59,739 bases of DNA from Flavobacteriales bacterium (GTDB lineage Bacteria > Bacteroidota > Bacteroidia > NS11-12g > UBA955), in assembly GCA_947487175.1 (NCBI GenBank), contig CANKVM010000004.1:1-59739 (forward strand), in the 5' to 3' direction. Positions within the stretch are counted from its first letter, which is position 1, and the number at the start of each line of letters is the position of its first letter. Below the pieces are notes generated by a model. The model searched no databases. It was not told the DNA's origin and saw only the letters and a list, made by a program, of their open reading frames with translations. The translations under genes were made by a program, and so were the position numbers. This document shows, piece after piece, positions 57,807 through 59,739 of the stretch.

Positions 57807-59603
57807 ATGTTAACCCTTAGAAATCTTGTCTTGTGTGTGTTGTTTTTAGGAACCAAGTGTTTATTGCAAGCCCAAACTTGGAATAACTTCCCTCAGAAAC
57901 ATAAAAAAGACGGAATTTCTGTTTCTCTAAATCACGACAATACTTTTATACTTCAATACAATGCAGCAACTTCAAAATCTCAACTGCTACGAACCTTTCA
58001 AGATTTAAACGTTCCATTTGAAATTGAACTCATTGACTCTTCTTGGCGCATTTTGAGTTTGCATACCCAAAATGATACCCACTACGGAACATTTGGCACC
58101 ATTGTCCTTCCAAATAAAAATACCGTATTTGATCAATTAAACGCATCTGGATTGTTCAACCATGTGCAATATTCCCATCCCATACAAAAAAGAAAAGTCC
58201 CTAATGATCCAAATCTATTCAAACAATACCAACCAGATTTGCTTAAACTCTATAATGTTTGGGAAAATACAGTCGGCGGAACTAATAGATATGGCGACAC
58301 CATTGTTGTTGCCATAATTGATGATGGCTTTGATACCGCTCACGTTGATTTAAAAGACAATCTGTTTCATAATTGGAACGAAATTCCATACAATGGTATT
58401 GATGATGATAAAAATGGATATGTGGATGATGCGCACGGTTGGAACGGTGTAGAAAATAATCCTTATGTTTTTACATCTGCATCTTTGGTTGATGGACATG
58501 GTACTATGGTTGCTGGCGTTTTTGGTGCCAAAGGGAATAATGGGATAGGGGTAGCTGGAGTGAATTGGACCACCAAAATTATGCCCTTGGTTTATTACCC
58601 TTCCACTGCTCAAGGCGATGCGGAACAAGGTATCATTCAAAGCATGATTTACGCCTATAAAATGAAAAAGCTTTATAGGTCATCTAACAAAACAAAAGGC
58701 GCCAATATTGTTGCAGTGAATATGTCGCTTGGTTCCGACAATGCTTTCCCTGAAGATTATCCTATTTGGTGTTCATTGTATGATTCATTAGGTTCTGTGG
58801 GTATTATTTCTATTTCCTCCGCTACAAACAGAAATGTAAAGGTGGGAATGAAAGGTGATACCATGGCTTTTGGTGATATTCCAACACTTTGCGGAAGCAA
58901 ATATTTATTTTCGGTAAATAGTTCCGATAACCTCGATCAGCACACCTCTAGTGGCTATTCGAATAAATATGTAGATTTGGCAGCCCCTGGTGATAACGCT
59001 TTCTCAACTTACCCAACATCTAAATTGCCTGCCAACCCGTATAAATTAGAAAGTGGAACTTCTTTTGCATCGCCATTGGTGGCTGGTGCAATTTCATTAA
59101 TCAATGCTTCGGCCTGTAAAGTTTTCTTAGATTTAACTGAATCTAACTTTGATAGTGCCTTTGGCCTTTATCAATCGTGGTTAATAAATGGGGTTGATAA
59201 ATCAGATGAATTTAAGAATTTAAATGTAGCCGGTGGTAGATTAAATGTGTTGACCATGTGGCAACAGATGGACAGTTGGTGTTGGTACCACGATAAGAAC
59301 TATACCAAAGTGAATAAATTCGGGGGGAACAATGCTTCTTTTGCGATTTTCCCTAATCCTACAGATGGGAATTTCAATATTCTATTCTCAGAAAACGAAT
59401 CAAAAGGTCAAATTAGTATTGTAAATACGCTTGGAGAAATTGTTTTTTTTAAAGATTTTGAGGGACAAGGGTCATTTTGTTCATTGGTGAAGGTTGGAAA
59501 TTCGCTGATTTATCCTGTTTTATTCAATCATTCGTCAGGAACTTATTTCGTAAAACACGAGAAAAATGGGGTTGTAAACGTTAAAAAATTGATCATTCAA
59601 TAA
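57807..59603 (+). CDS. S8 family serine peptidase with T9SS type A sorting domain
   Basis: VVAIIDDGFDTAHVDL (Asp), VDGHGTMVAGVFGAKG (His), ESGTSFASPLVAGA (Ser); C-terminal FAIFPNPTDGNF. Confidence 0.9.
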   Translation: MLTLRNLVLCVLFLGTKCLLQAQTWNNFPQKHKKDGISVSLNHDNTFILQYNAATSKSQLLRTFQDLNVPFEIELIDSSWRILSLHTQNDTHYGTFGTIVLPNKNTVFDQLNASGLFNHVQYSHPIQKRKVPNDPNLFKQYQPDLLKLYNVWENTVGGTNRYGDTIVVAIIDDGFDTAHVDLKDNLFHNWNEIPYNGIDDDKNGYVDDAHGWNGVENNPYVFTSASLVDGHGTMVAGVFGAKGNNGIGVAGVNWTTKIMPLVYYPSTAQGDAEQGIIQSMIYAYKMKKLYRSSNKTKGANIVAVNMSLGSDNAFPEDYPIWCSLYDSLGSVGIISISSATNRNVKVGMKGDTMAFGDIPTLCGSKYLFSVNSSDNLDQHTSSGYSNKYVDLAAPGDNAFSTYPTSKLPANPYKLESGTSFASPLVAGAISLINASACKVFLDLTESNFDSAFGLYQSWLINGVDKSDEFKNLNVAGGRLNVLTMWQQMDSWCWYHDKNYTKVNKFGGNNASFAIFPNPTDGNFNILFSENESKGQISIVNTLGEIVFFKDFEGQGSFCSLVKVGNSLIYPVLFNHSSGTYFVKHEKNGVVNVKKLIIQ

Positions 59604-59683
59604 TTAGTATTTAAAACATTTCATTTTAACTCTTTCATTTTGAGGGACATTGAAGGTGTCAATAAAAAAAGATTATAATCGTA

Positions 59684-59715
59684 TTGCAAATGTGAAATAT
59701 TTGGAGTTACCTTTG
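59684..59715 (+). promoter_or_regulatory. promoter-like sequence at window edge (TTG-N21-TACCTTTG)
   Basis: Matches the Bacteroidota -33/-7 consensus; gene downstream lies outside the window. Confidence 0.55.
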
Positions 59716-59739
59716 CACTCCCGTTCTGAAAGAGAGTAT

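Overview
This is a roughly 60 kb stretch of AT-rich chromosome from a Bacteroidota bacterium. Supporting signs are three proteins with type IX secretion type-A sorting domains, TonB-dependent receptor, DUF5777/DUF5723/DUF2480/DUF4290-type proteins, and TAnnTTTG promoter boxes with no obvious Shine-Dalgarno sequences. Most of it looks like ordinary core genome: fbaB, accD, gcvH, rho, murA, pyk, acpP-fabF-rnc, aroK, HU, holA, kmo, and one tRNA-Cys. I saw no prophage, transposase, CRISPR array or rRNA. Regions worth a second look are: (1) a 7.9-11.6 kb locus with two predicted heme c lipoproteins, YceI, an OB-fold protein and two DUF5777 beta-barrels, a candidate porin-cytochrome conduit; (2) a recurrent TAnnTTTG-N3..5-start-codon layout predicting many leaderless mRNAs, in places fused to the preceding terminator; (3) a structured intergenic repeat at 36.5 kb; (4) an apparent frameshift in a membrane glycosyltransferase; (5) tandem paralogous lipoproteins of unknown function; (6) an ABC1/UbiB kinase with KVAQ in place of KxGQ. 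All product calls are by reading the translated sequence; no database search was possible.
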